The notes beneath the pieces are model-generated. The model was not told the DNA's origin and did not search any database. It saw only the letters and a program-made list of their open reading frames with translations. DNA of 6,526 nt from NCBI GenBank assembly GCA_937859105.1, contig CALMAD010000426.1:1-6526 (forward strand). Reading direction: 5' to 3'. Shown here piece after piece: positions 1 through 6,332 of the stretch (within the stretch, counting starts at the first letter, position 1; the number at the start of each line of letters is the position of its first letter). The position numbers were made by a program, and so were the translations under genes. The DNA comes from an uncultured Propionibacteriaceae bacterium (GTDB lineage: Bacteria; Actinomycetota; Actinomycetes; Propionibacteriales; Propionibacteriaceae).

Positions 1-81
1 ACCCCGCACGACCTGATCACCGCGATCGTGACCGAGGCGCGGGTCTGGCGTCCGGACGAGCCGGCCCCTGGGGTGCGATAA
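1..81 (+). CDS. C-terminal tail of an unidentified upstream gene (partial)
   Basis: Frame 1 is open from the window edge to a TAA at 79-81, giving 26 residues that start TPHDLITAIV and end PDEPAPGVR. Nearly every codon ends in G or C, as in the real genes downstream, whereas frame 2 stops within a few codons. This makes it a likely end of a coding region whose start lies outside the window. The tail is too short and too plain (no motif, cysteine or membrane segment) to name. It lies about 105 bases ahead of the regulator start on the same strand. I see no strong hairpin with a T-run after it, so read-through of transcription into the nar genes is possible. Confidence 0.45.
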   Translation, partial: TPHDLITAIVTEARVWRPDEPAPGVR

Positions 82-113
82 AGCGGAACGCGCCCGTTAA
101 TATGTGCGGTCTC

Positions 114-143
114 TTCACCGAAAGGCGCTCCAAACTCTAGGCT
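114..143 (+). promoter_or_regulatory. Candidate promoter for the regulator-nar operon
   Basis: TTCACC (114-119) lies 18 bases ahead of TAGGCT (138-143). TAGGCT fits the TANNNT form of actinobacterial housekeeping -10 boxes, and TTCACC shares four of six positions with TTGACA. Transcription would begin near 150, leaving a leader of about 38 bases before the GTG at 188. This supports the GTG 188 start and argues against the longer reading from GTG 104, which would run through the promoter. A second AT-rich stretch, TAATAT (98-103), could be another -10 box, but I see no good -35 box ahead of it. The call is by eye only. Confidence 0.35.
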
Positions 144-152
144 GTGCACAGC
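141..152. promoter_or_regulatory. 12-bp perfect palindrome overlapping the -10 box (possible operator)
   Basis: GCTGTGCACAGC reads the same on both strands. It overlaps the end of the candidate -10 box and the expected transcription start, where a bound repressor would block RNA polymerase. The dimeric winged-helix regulator encoded immediately downstream is the obvious candidate ligand, which would make this autoregulation. That link is inference. One perfect 12-mer palindrome is expected by chance in a few kilobases, so only its position makes it notable. Confidence 0.3.
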
Positions 153-175
153 GCCCCGGCGCGATGGCGAGGTTG

Positions 176-180
176 GGAGG
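176..180 (+). promoter_or_regulatory. Ribosome binding site that fixes the regulator start
   Basis: GGAGG at 176-180, inside the purine run GGGAGGGAG (175-183), stands seven bases before the GTG at 188. This is near-ideal spacing. Neither the GTG at 104 nor the ATG at 164 in the same frame has a comparable site, so it decides the start at 188. Confidence 0.75.
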
Positions 181-187
181 GAGCCCC

Positions 188-940
188 GTGACCGACGACG
201 ATCTGTTGGCTTCCCCGGTGCGTCGCGACATCGTCGCGACGCTGCGTTCCCTGCCGTTCGTCTCCCTGGGCGACGAGCCCGACCGCCGCGCCGGCCTCAC
301 CGCGGCCCAGCTCGCCAAGCGACTCTCGCTTCACGTGACCACGATCCGCTTCCACGTCGACCAGCTCGTCGAGGGCGGCCTCATCACCGCGCGCGACGAG
401 CGCGGCAGCGTCGGCCGCCCGAAGCGCTTCTACTCCATCAATCTGGACGCCCCGGCCAACGTGGGGCCGGACGCCTACCGTCAGCTCGCCGAACTGCTCG
501 GCGAGGCGCTGCTCGCGGCCGGTGAGGGCGAGCCGGTGCTCAGCCCCGAGGAGGCGGCGATCCGGTGGATCGACGAGCACCCCGAACTGGTGGTGACGGA
601 CGGGACCCAGACCACGCCGGCCACGTCCCCGGGCACCTGGCTCGCCAAGATCGGTCTGCTGGTCGACGTGCTCCAGCGGTGGGGCTACGCGCCGACGATC
701 GCGACGGCCGAGCAGGGCCAGTCGTGCCGCCTCGACCTGCACGCCTGCCCGGTCCGCGAGCTGGCCCTCCAGAACCAGTCGGTCGCCTGCGGCGTCCACT
801 GCGGCCTGATCCGCGGATCGCTCGACCTGCTCGGCGAGACCGACTGCAGCGTCGCGTTGACCCCCTTCGTCGAACCACACCTGTGCGTCGCCCTGCTCTC
901 CAAGAACTCCGATTTCGTGCCCCTAGGAGGAACCACATGA
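188..940 (+). CDS. ArsR-like winged-helix regulator with C-terminal cysteine cluster
   Basis: This is a 250-residue predicted cytoplasmic DNA-binding regulator. Residues 36-85 form a winged helix-turn-helix: LTAAQLAKRLSLHVTTIRFH is the HTH, and GSVGRPKRFYSI is the wing. The C-terminal part has C180, C187, C201 and C205 (C-x6-CP-x12-AC-x2-HCGLIRG), followed by C220 and C233 in a segment with PFVEPHLCVALL. This layout matches the predicted ArsR-type regulators of COG2345, the broad group containing SufR, where such cysteines bind an Fe-S cluster. Sensing of oxygen, nitric oxide or redox state by an Fe-S cluster is inferred, not shown. The start is GTG 188, set by the GGAGG site; reading from 104 would add 28 poorly family-like residues across the promoter. 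The stop overlaps the narG start (ATGA), so the two genes are probably co-transcribed and translationally coupled. The gene is intact. The exact subfamily and ligand are unknown. Confidence 0.85.
   Translation: MTDDDLLASPVRRDIVATLRSLPFVSLGDEPDRRAGLTAAQLAKRLSLHVTTIRFHVDQLVEGGLITARDERGSVGRPKRFYSINLDAPANVGPDAYRQLAELLGEALLAAGEGEPVLSPEEAAIRWIDEHPELVVTDGTQTTPATSPGTWLAKIGLLVDVLQRWGYAPTIATAEQGQSCRLDLHACPVRELALQNQSVACGVHCGLIRGSLDLLGETDCSVALTPFVEPHLCVALLSKNSDFVPLGGTT
925..930 (+). promoter_or_regulatory. narG ribosome binding site inside the regulator's last codons
   Basis: AGGAGG lies six bases before the narG ATG at 937, a full-strength Shine-Dalgarno site. It is written across the regulator codons CTA GGA GGA; CTA is a rare leucine codon in DNA this GC-rich, so the coding sequence seems to bend to keep the site. 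It fixes the narG start at 937. Confidence 0.85.
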
Positions 941-2790
941 CCGACACCCAGCAGCGTCCGGCCGGGCTCGACGGGCCGTTGAGCGATGCCCTAGTCGGCA
1001 CCCGTCGCTTCTTCACGCGGGGCGAGATCTCCCCCGACAAGCGCTCGCTGTACGAGGAGGGCGGGCGCGGCGACTGGTTCTACCGCGACCGCTGGGCCTA
1101 CGACAAGGTGGTTCGCTCGACGCACGGCGTGAACTGCACGGGGTCGTGTAGCTGGAAGGTGTACGTCAAGGACGGCATCATCACGTGGGAGGCCCAGCAG
1201 ACCGACTACCCGTCGCCCGGGCCCGACCGCCCCGACTACGAGCCGCGCGGCTGCCCCCGCGGCGCCGCCTTCAGTTGGTACACGTACTCGCCGACGCGCG
1301 TCCGGTACCCGTACGTGCGCGGCGTCCTGCTGGACCTGTATCGCGAGGCCAAGCGCGAGTACGGCGATCCGGTGCTCGCGTGGGCGTCGATCATGCAAGA
1401 CGAGGAGAAGTCCCGCCGCTACAAGAGCGCCCGCGGCAAGGGCGGCCTCGTGCGCGCAACGTGGGAGGAGGCGGTCGAGATCGTGGCCGCCGCCCAGACC
1501 TACACGATCAAGCGCTGGGGGCCCGACCGCATCGCCGGCTTCTCGCCCATCCCGGCCATGTCGATGGTGTCGCATGCGTCCGGCGCGCGCTTCACGAGCC
1601 TCATCGGCGGCTCGATGCTGAGCTTCTACGACTGGTACGCCGACCTGCCGGTGGCCAGCCCGCAGGTCTTCGGCGACCAGACCGACGTGCCCGAGTCGGG
1701 CGACTGGTGGGACGCGAGCTACCTGCTCATGTGGGGCAGCAACGTCCCGCTCACACGCACGCCGGACGCCCACTGGATGACAGAGGCGCGCTATCGCGGC
1801 ACCAAGGTCGTCGCGATGAGCCCCGACTACGCGGAGAACGTGAAGTTCGCCGACGAATGGGTGCCCGTCGCCCCGGGGACGGACGCCGCGCTCGGCATGG
1901 CGATGGGCCACGTCGTCCTGAAAGAGTTCTTCGTCGACAAGACGACGCCGTTCTTCGACGAGTACTGCAAGCAGTACACCGACCTGCCGTTCCTCGTGAC
2001 GCTCGACGAGGCGTCCGACGGGGCGTACCGGCCCGGCAAGTTCCTCGTGGCCGGCGACTACGACAACGACCAGGCGGGCTCGGAGAACGCGATGTTCAAG
2101 CCGGCGGTCTGGGACGAGGCGACCGGCGCCCCGGCCATCCCCAACGGCACGCTGGGCCACCGCTTCGGCGACGAGGGCCTCGGCAAATGGAACCTCGACC
2201 TCGGCGACATCGCCCCGGCGATGTCGATGTACGGCGAGGGCGGCGAGTCGGTCGTGCTCGAGTTCCCGCGCTTCGACACCCCCTCCGGTGGGCCCGAGGT
2301 GCTGCGGCGCGGCGTCCCGGTGCGCCGCGTGGGCGACCGCCTCGTCACGACGGTGTTCGACCTGATGCTGGCCCAGTACGGCGTCCAGCGCGCCGGGCTC
2401 GACGGCGAATGGCCGGCCGGCTACGACGACCCGATGGTGCCCTACACGCCGGCCTGGCAGGAGACGATCACGAACGTCCCCGGCGAGCAGGCCGCGCGCA
2501 TCGCGCGCGAGTTCGCGAAGAACGCCGAAGAGACGCAGGGCCGCTCGATGATCATCATGGGCGGCGGCACGAACCACTGGTACCACTCCGACCTGATCTA
2601 CCGGACGATGCTCGTGCTGACCACGATCTGCGGCACCCAGGGCCGCAACGGCGGCGGCTGGGCGCACTACGTGGGGCAGGAGAAGGCGCGTCCGATCACA
2701 GGCTGGGCGAACCTGGCGTTCGCGCTCGACTGGGCGCGCCCGCCCCGGCAGATGATCCAGACCGGGTACTGGTACATCCACTCCGATTAG
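937..2790 (+). CDS. narG: narG first half as read by the standard code (617 residues)
   Basis: The half-product carries the FS0 cluster ligands H63, C67, C71 and C106 (H-x3-C-x3-C-x34-C) within STHGVNCTGSCSW and EPRGCPRGA, the His-containing set characteristic of NarG. D236 in FYDWYADLP aligns with the aspartate that ligates molybdenum in E. coli NarG (Asp222 in the structure literature; alignment done by hand). Family blocks GFSPIPAMSMVSHASGAR, GDQTDVPESGDWWDASY, NHWYHSD and GGGWAHYVGQEK follow in the usual order. It begins at ATG 937 with the AGGAGG site. It ends abruptly at YWYIHSD before the TAG and lacks the C-terminal dinucleotide-binding domain needed to enclose the cofactor, so on its own it should be unstable and inactive. 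Confidence 0.85.
   Translation: MTDTQQRPAGLDGPLSDALVGTRRFFTRGEISPDKRSLYEEGGRGDWFYRDRWAYDKVVRSTHGVNCTGSCSWKVYVKDGIITWEAQQTDYPSPGPDRPDYEPRGCPRGAAFSWYTYSPTRVRYPYVRGVLLDLYREAKREYGDPVLAWASIMQDEEKSRRYKSARGKGGLVRATWEEAVEIVAAAQTYTIKRWGPDRIAGFSPIPAMSMVSHASGARFTSLIGGSMLSFYDWYADLPVASPQVFGDQTDVPESGDWWDASYLLMWGSNVPLTRTPDAHWMTEARYRGTKVVAMSPDYAENVKFADEWVPVAPGTDAALGMAMGHVVLKEFFVDKTTPFFDEYCKQYTDLPFLVTLDEASDGAYRPGKFLVAGDYDNDQAGSENAMFKPAVWDEATGAPAIPNGTLGHRFGDEGLGKWNLDLGDIAPAMSMYGEGGESVVLEFPRFDTPSGGPEVLRRGVPVRRVGDRLVTTVFDLMLAQYGVQRAGLDGEWPAGYDDPMVPYTPAWQETITNVPGEQAARIAREFAKNAEETQGRSMIIMGGGTNHWYHSDLIYRTMLVLTTICGTQGRNGGGWAHYVGQEKARPITGWANLAFALDWARPPRQMIQTGYWYIHSD
2788..2790 (+). other. narG: In-frame amber codon at narG position 618
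   Basis: The context is TCC GAT TAG TAC CGC TAC (S-D-stop-Y-R-Y). Remembered homologues read HTDQWRYD (M. tuberculosis) and HSSQWRYE (E. coli) here, so TAG sits on a conserved glutamine. CAG to TAG is a single C-to-T change. The next codon, tyrosine, replaces the usual tryptophan. No other gene in the window ends in TAG (one TAA, three TGA). Confidence 0.95.
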
Positions 2791-4641
2791 TACCGCTACG
2801 ACACGTTCGACGCGGGAGCCCTGTCGGCCGGCAAGGCCGGCAACGGGCTGTTCGACGGCAAGACGACCGCCGACCTGTACGTGCAGTCGGCCCGCAACGG
2901 CTGGATGCCGAGCTACCCGACGTTCGACCGCAACCCGCTCACGCTCGCCGACGACGCGGAGGCCGCGGGCATGGAGATCGGGCCCTACGTCGTGCAGCAG
3001 CTCAAGTCGGGCGAGCTGAAGTTCGCGGTGGAGGATCCGGATGCCGAGGAGAACTGGCCCCGCGTGCTCATGCTGTGGCGCGCGAACCTGTTCGGCAACT
3101 CGGCGAAGGGCGACGAGTACTTCCTCAAGCACCTGCTGGGCACCGACCACGCGGTAACGGCCAAGGAGGCGTCCGGCGATCTGCGGCCGAAGGAGATGGT
3201 CTGGCGCGAGCAGGCGCCCGAGGGCAAGCTCGACATGGTCATGACGATCGACTTCCGCATGACGAGCTCGACCCTCATGAGCGACGTCGTGCTGCCGGCG
3301 GCGACCTGGTACGAGAAGCACGACATCAACACCACCGACATGCACCCGTTCGTCCACCCGTTCACGCCGGCGATCAGCCCGCCGTGGCAGGCGAAGACCG
3401 ACTGGGAGACGTTCCAGATCATGTCCGACAAGCTGTCGGAGCTGGCGACGACGCACCTGGGCGTCCGGAAGGACGTGGTGGCGGTCGCCCTCACCCACGA
3501 CACGCCCGACGCGCTGGCGACGCCGCACGGCGTCGTCGCGGACTGGAAGACGGGTGAGGTCGAGCCGATCCCGGGCGTGACGATGCCGAAGCTGGCCGTG
3601 GTGGAGCGCGACTACACGCAGATCGGGGCGAAGTACGGCTCGGTCGGGCCGGTGCTCGACAGGCTGGGCGAGACGACGAAGGGCGTCACGTTCGACGTCA
3701 CCTCGGCGGTCGACTACCTGAAGCAGAAGAACGGCGTCCGGCACGGCGGCGTCGCCGACGGGCGTCCGAAGCTCGACCACGGCATCAACGCGGCCGAGGC
3801 GATCATGGCCCTGGCCGGCACGACGAACGGCCACCTCGCGACGCAGGGCTTCAAGACCCTGGAGAAGCGGACCGGCACGCACCTGCACGACCTGGCGGCC
3901 GAGCACGAGGGCAAGATCATCACGTTCGCCGAGATCGTCGGGCAGCCGACGCCGGTCATCACGTCGCCGGAGTGGTCGGGGTCGGAGACGGGCGGGCGCC
4001 GCTACAGCCCGTTCACGATCAACGTGGAGCGGCTCAAGCCGTGGCACACGCTGACCGGACGCCAGACGTTCTACCTCGATCACGACTGGATGGACACGAT
4101 CGGCGAGAAGCTGCCGATCTACCGCGGCCCGTTGAACATGACCCAGCTCTTCGGGGAGGCACCGATCGGTGACACGAACGAACTCGGGGTGTCCGTTCGG
4201 TACCTGACGCCGCACTTCAAGTGGGCGATCCACTCCCAGTACCAGGACAACTGGTTCATGCAGAACCTGTCCCGCGGCGGGCAGCAGATCTGGATGAGCG
4301 ACCGGGACGCCGCGAAGGTCGGCATCGCCGACAACGACTGGGTGGAGCTCGTCAACCGCAACGGCGTGGTGAACTGCCGCGCGATCGTCAGCCACCGCAT
4401 GCCCGAGGGGACCGTGTACATGTACCACAGCCAGGACCGGCTGATCGACGTGCCCCTCACCGACACCAACGGGCGCCGCGGCGGTATCCACAACTCGATG
4501 ACGCGCATCCTGATCAAGCCGAGCCACATCATCGGCGGGTACGCGCAACTGTCGTTCGCGTTCAACTACCTCGGCCCGACGGGCAACAACCGCGACGAGG
4601 TGACGATGATCCGCAAGCGCTCGCAAGACGTCCAGTACTGA
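2791..4641 (+). CDS. narG: narG second half, in frame after the TAG (616 codons)
   Basis: The frame resumes directly with YRYDTFDAGAL and keeps the same codon bias, so coding capacity is continuous across the stop. Conserved NarG/molybdopterin oxidoreductase blocks are present: RANLFGNSAKG, the LDMVMTIDFRMTSS and SDVVLPAATWYEKHD segment (W791), TSPEWSGSETGGRRY, and the molybdopterin dinucleotide-binding domain from about residue 1037 (HTLTGRQTFYLDHDW) through LSRGGQQIW, NDWVELVNRNG and SHRMPEGTVYMYH to the C-terminus at RRSQDVQY-like QDVQY. If made separately it would have to restart: GTG 2881 and ATG 2905 have no ribosome binding site, but ATG 2971 (residue 679) has GGAGG at 2958-2962 with eight bases between. 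That site also simply encodes an ordinary Ala-Glu-Ala, so restart is only a possibility. Confidence 0.85.
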   Translation, partial: YRYDTFDAGALSAGKAGNGLFDGKTTADLYVQSARNGWMPSYPTFDRNPLTLADDAEAAGMEIGPYVVQQLKSGELKFAVEDPDAEENWPRVLMLWRANLFGNSAKGDEYFLKHLLGTDHAVTAKEASGDLRPKEMVWREQAPEGKLDMVMTIDFRMTSSTLMSDVVLPAATWYEKHDINTTDMHPFVHPFTPAISPPWQAKTDWETFQIMSDKLSELATTHLGVRKDVVAVALTHDTPDALATPHGVVADWKTGEVEPIPGVTMPKLAVVERDYTQIGAKYGSVGPVLDRLGETTKGVTFDVTSAVDYLKQKNGVRHGGVADGRPKLDHGINAAEAIMALAGTTNGHLATQGFKTLEKRTGTHLHDLAAEHEGKIITFAEIVGQPTPVITSPEWSGSETGGRRYSPFTINVERLKPWHTLTGRQTFYLDHDWMDTIGEKLPIYRGPLNMTQLFGEAPIGDTNELGVSVRYLTPHFKWAIHSQYQDNWFMQNLSRGGQQIWMSDRDAAKVGIADNDWVELVNRNGVVNCRAIVSHRMPEGTVYMYHSQDRLIDVPLTDTNGRRGGIHNSMTRILIKPSHIIGGYAQLSFAFNYLGPTGNNRDEVTMIRKRSQDVQY

Positions 4642-4664
4642 ACCGGCTGAGGAGACACACGATC

Positions 4665-6332
4665 ATGCGCATCATGGCCCAGATGTCGATGGTGATGAAC
4701 CTCGACAAGTGCATCGGCTGCCACACCTGCACGGTGACCTGCAAGCAGGCGTGGACGAACCGCACGGGGATGGAATACGTCTGGTTCAACAACGTCGAGA
4801 CCCGGCCGGGCCTCGGCTACCCGCGGCGGTACGAGGACCAGGAGAAGTGGAAGGGCGGCTGGACGCTGAACCGCAGCGGCAAGCTCACCCTCAAGGGCGG
4901 CAACCGTTTCATGAAGCTGCTCAACATCTTCAGCAACCCGAAGATGCCGGGGCTCGAGGACTACTACGAGCCGTGGACCTACGACTACGAGACGCTGCTG
5001 TCGGCGCCGCTCGGCAAGAACTTCCCGGTCGCGCGGCCGTACTCGCTGGTCTCGGGCAAGCCCATGCACCCGCAGTGGGGCTCCAACTGGGACGACGACC
5101 TGGGCGGCACCTACGTCACCGGCAAGGACGACGTGATGCTCAAGGGCATCGCCGACAAGGTGAAGTTCGAGTTCGAGCAGAGCTTCATGTTCTACCTGCC
5201 GCGCATCTGCGAGCACTGCCTGAACCCGTCGTGCATGGCGTCGTGCCCGTCGGGCGCGATCTACAAGCGCTCCGAGGACGGCATCGTCCTGGTCGACCAG
5301 AACCGCTGCCGCGGCTGGCGCATGTGCATCTCGGGCTGCCCGTACAAGAAGATCTACTTCAACCACTCCACCGGCAAGGCGGAGAAGTGCACGTTCTGCT
5401 ACCCGCGCGTGGAGGTCGGCATCCCGACCGTCTGCTCCGAGACGTGCGTCGGCCGGCTGCGCTACATCGGGCTCATGCTGTACGACGCGGACGCGGTGCT
5501 GGAGGCGGCGTCCACGACGAACGACACCGACCTGTACGAGGCGCAGCGGGCCTGCTTCCTCGACCCGCGCGACCCCGAGGTCGCCCGCGAGGCCGAGCGC
5601 CAGGGCATCCCGCTGGACTGGATCGAGGCGGCCAAGCGGTCCCCCGTCCGCCGGCTCATCCAGGACTACGGGCTCGCGCTGCCGCTGCACCCCGAGTACC
5701 GGACCATGCCGATGGTCTGGTACATTCCGCCGCTGTCGCCGATCGTGGACGCCGTCCGCGGCACCGGCTACGACGCCGAGGACGCCGGCAACCTGTTCGG
5801 CGCGATCGACGCCCTGCGCATCCCGATCGAGTACCTGGCGAACCTGTTCACGGCGGGCGACGTCGCGCCGGTGCGGCTCGTGCTGGAGAAGATGGCCGCG
5901 ATGCGCAGCTACATGCGCGACATCAACCTGGGTCGCGAGGGCGACGAGCAGATCGCCGAGGCGGTCGGCATGTCGGGGGCGGAGATGTATGAGATGTTCC
6001 GGCTGCTGGCGCTCGCGAAGTACGACGAGCGGTACGTGATCCCGACCGCCCACAGGGAGCAGGCGCACGCGCTGGAGGAGCTCGCGACCGACTGCCCGGT
6101 GGGTGGCGGCGGCTCGGGTCCGTTCGGCGAGGGGTCGGGCGCGGGCCCGGTGCCCGTCGCGATCCAGACGCTCGCGGAGACGAAGGCGCGCATGCAGGCC
6201 GACGACATGGCCGAAGTGCCCGGGTCGGTCTCGTACATGGAGTGGGACGGCCAGGGCCTGCCGGGGCGTCCCTCGCCTCAGGACGCCGCCGATCGCGTCG
6301 GCATCCCGGGTGAGGACGGGGTCGCGCGATGA
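4665..6332 (+). CDS. narH: Nitrate reductase beta subunit, four Fe-S clusters
   Basis: NarH passes electrons from the NarI haems to NarG along one [3Fe-4S] and three [4Fe-4S] clusters, in the cytoplasmic NarGH dimer. All ligands are present in 555 residues: C16, C19, C22, C26; C182, C185, C190, C194; C215, W218, C221, C225; and C242, C245, C257, C261. W218 in CRGWRMC stands where a fourth cysteine would be and marks the [3Fe-4S] cluster, as in E. coli NarH. KCTFCYPRVEVGIPTVCSE and MVWYIPPLSPIVDAV (from 350) are family signatures, the latter opening the NarH C-terminal domain. Residues 477-497 are glycine-rich with CPVGGGGSG, and the tail runs longer than in E. coli (512 residues), as in mycobacteria. 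ATG 4665 has GAGGAGA (4649-4655) nine bases upstream; MRIMAQMSMVMNLDKC resembles the M. tuberculosis start, so I prefer it over ATG 4674. The gene is fully intact and overlaps narJ by ATGA. Confidence 0.97.
   Translation: MRIMAQMSMVMNLDKCIGCHTCTVTCKQAWTNRTGMEYVWFNNVETRPGLGYPRRYEDQEKWKGGWTLNRSGKLTLKGGNRFMKLLNIFSNPKMPGLEDYYEPWTYDYETLLSAPLGKNFPVARPYSLVSGKPMHPQWGSNWDDDLGGTYVTGKDDVMLKGIADKVKFEFEQSFMFYLPRICEHCLNPSCMASCPSGAIYKRSEDGIVLVDQNRCRGWRMCISGCPYKKIYFNHSTGKAEKCTFCYPRVEVGIPTVCSETCVGRLRYIGLMLYDADAVLEAASTTNDTDLYEAQRACFLDPRDPEVAREAERQGIPLDWIEAAKRSPVRRLIQDYGLALPLHPEYRTMPMVWYIPPLSPIVDAVRGTGYDAEDAGNLFGAIDALRIPIEYLANLFTAGDVAPVRLVLEKMAAMRSYMRDINLGREGDEQIAEAVGMSGAEMYEMFRLLALAKYDERYVIPTAHREQAHALEELATDCPVGGGGSGPFGEGSGAGPVPVAIQTLAETKARMQADDMAEVPGSVSYMEWDGQGLPGRPSPQDAADRVGIPGEDGVAR

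Larger units (their letters stand above)
937..4641 (+). pseudogene. narG: Nitrate reductase alpha subunit gene interrupted by one in-frame TAG
   Basis: Read through the TAG at 2788-2790, this frame gives 1234 residues, the normal full length for NarG (about 1230-1250). NarG is the catalytic subunit of membrane-bound respiratory nitrate reductase. It holds Mo-bisMGD and the FS0 [4Fe-4S] cluster and reduces nitrate to nitrite, using electrons from NarH. There is no frameshift, gap or other stop, both halves keep family similarity to the ends, and the true stop is TGA 4639-4641. Under the standard code only residues 1-617 would be made, which cannot be a working enzyme. I label it pseudogene because of the stop, but the absence of any other decay means a sequencing error, a very recent mutation or UAG suppression remain open. 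There is no Tat signal or other export signal, so this is the cytoplasm-facing type. It is coupled to the regulator upstream and narH follows 23 bases later. Confidence 0.9.

Noticed and set aside
103..119. CRP/FNR-like site TGTGC-N7-TCACC upstream of the promoter
   Set aside because: The spacer is seven bases rather than six and both half-sites are imperfect. No TTGAT-N4-ATCAA FNR site is visible either.
104..187. Longer regulator reading from GTG 104 (adds 28 residues)
   Set aside because: GTG 104 has no ribosome binding site, the added residues have weaker codon bias (CTT, AAA-like and CTA codons) and the stretch overlaps the likely promoter. GTG 188 has GGAGG at ideal spacing.
221..241. 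Inverted repeat CGTCGCGAC-ATC-GTCGCGACG in the early regulator gene
   Set aside because: It is nine-base arms around ATC, but it is explained by the codons for VRRDIVAT in a genome that favours GTC, CGC, GCG and GAC. It could be an internal operator, but nothing else supports this.
997..1035. Twin-arginine-like TRRFFTRGE near the NarG N-terminus
   Set aside because: No hydrophobic stretch or cleavage site follows; the sequence goes on directly with charged residues. M. tuberculosis NarG has a similar RFFTPGE segment and is cytoplasmic-facing, so this is not an export signal.
2788..2850. Selenocysteine, pyrrolysine or a readthrough-stimulating RNA structure at the TAG
   Set aside because: Selenocysteine uses TGA, not TAG. 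Nothing points to pyrrolysine, and the position is a glutamine in homologues. The nearest stem after the stop (CGACA 2799-2803 with TGTCG 2822-2826) is only five pairs with an 18-base loop. The GCCGGC-AAG-GCCGGC hairpin (2827-2841) is too far away and typical of GC-rich coding DNA.
991..4626. A 1211-codon open frame on the - strand opposite narG
   Set aside because: It is a shadow of GC-rich coding DNA. Its translation is an Arg/Val/Leu/His/Asp-rich mixture without any recognisable domain, and it simply mirrors narG codon periodicity. The same applies to the 500-codon - frame opposite narH (4566-6068) and to the long + frames at 1185-3557 and 4709-5992.
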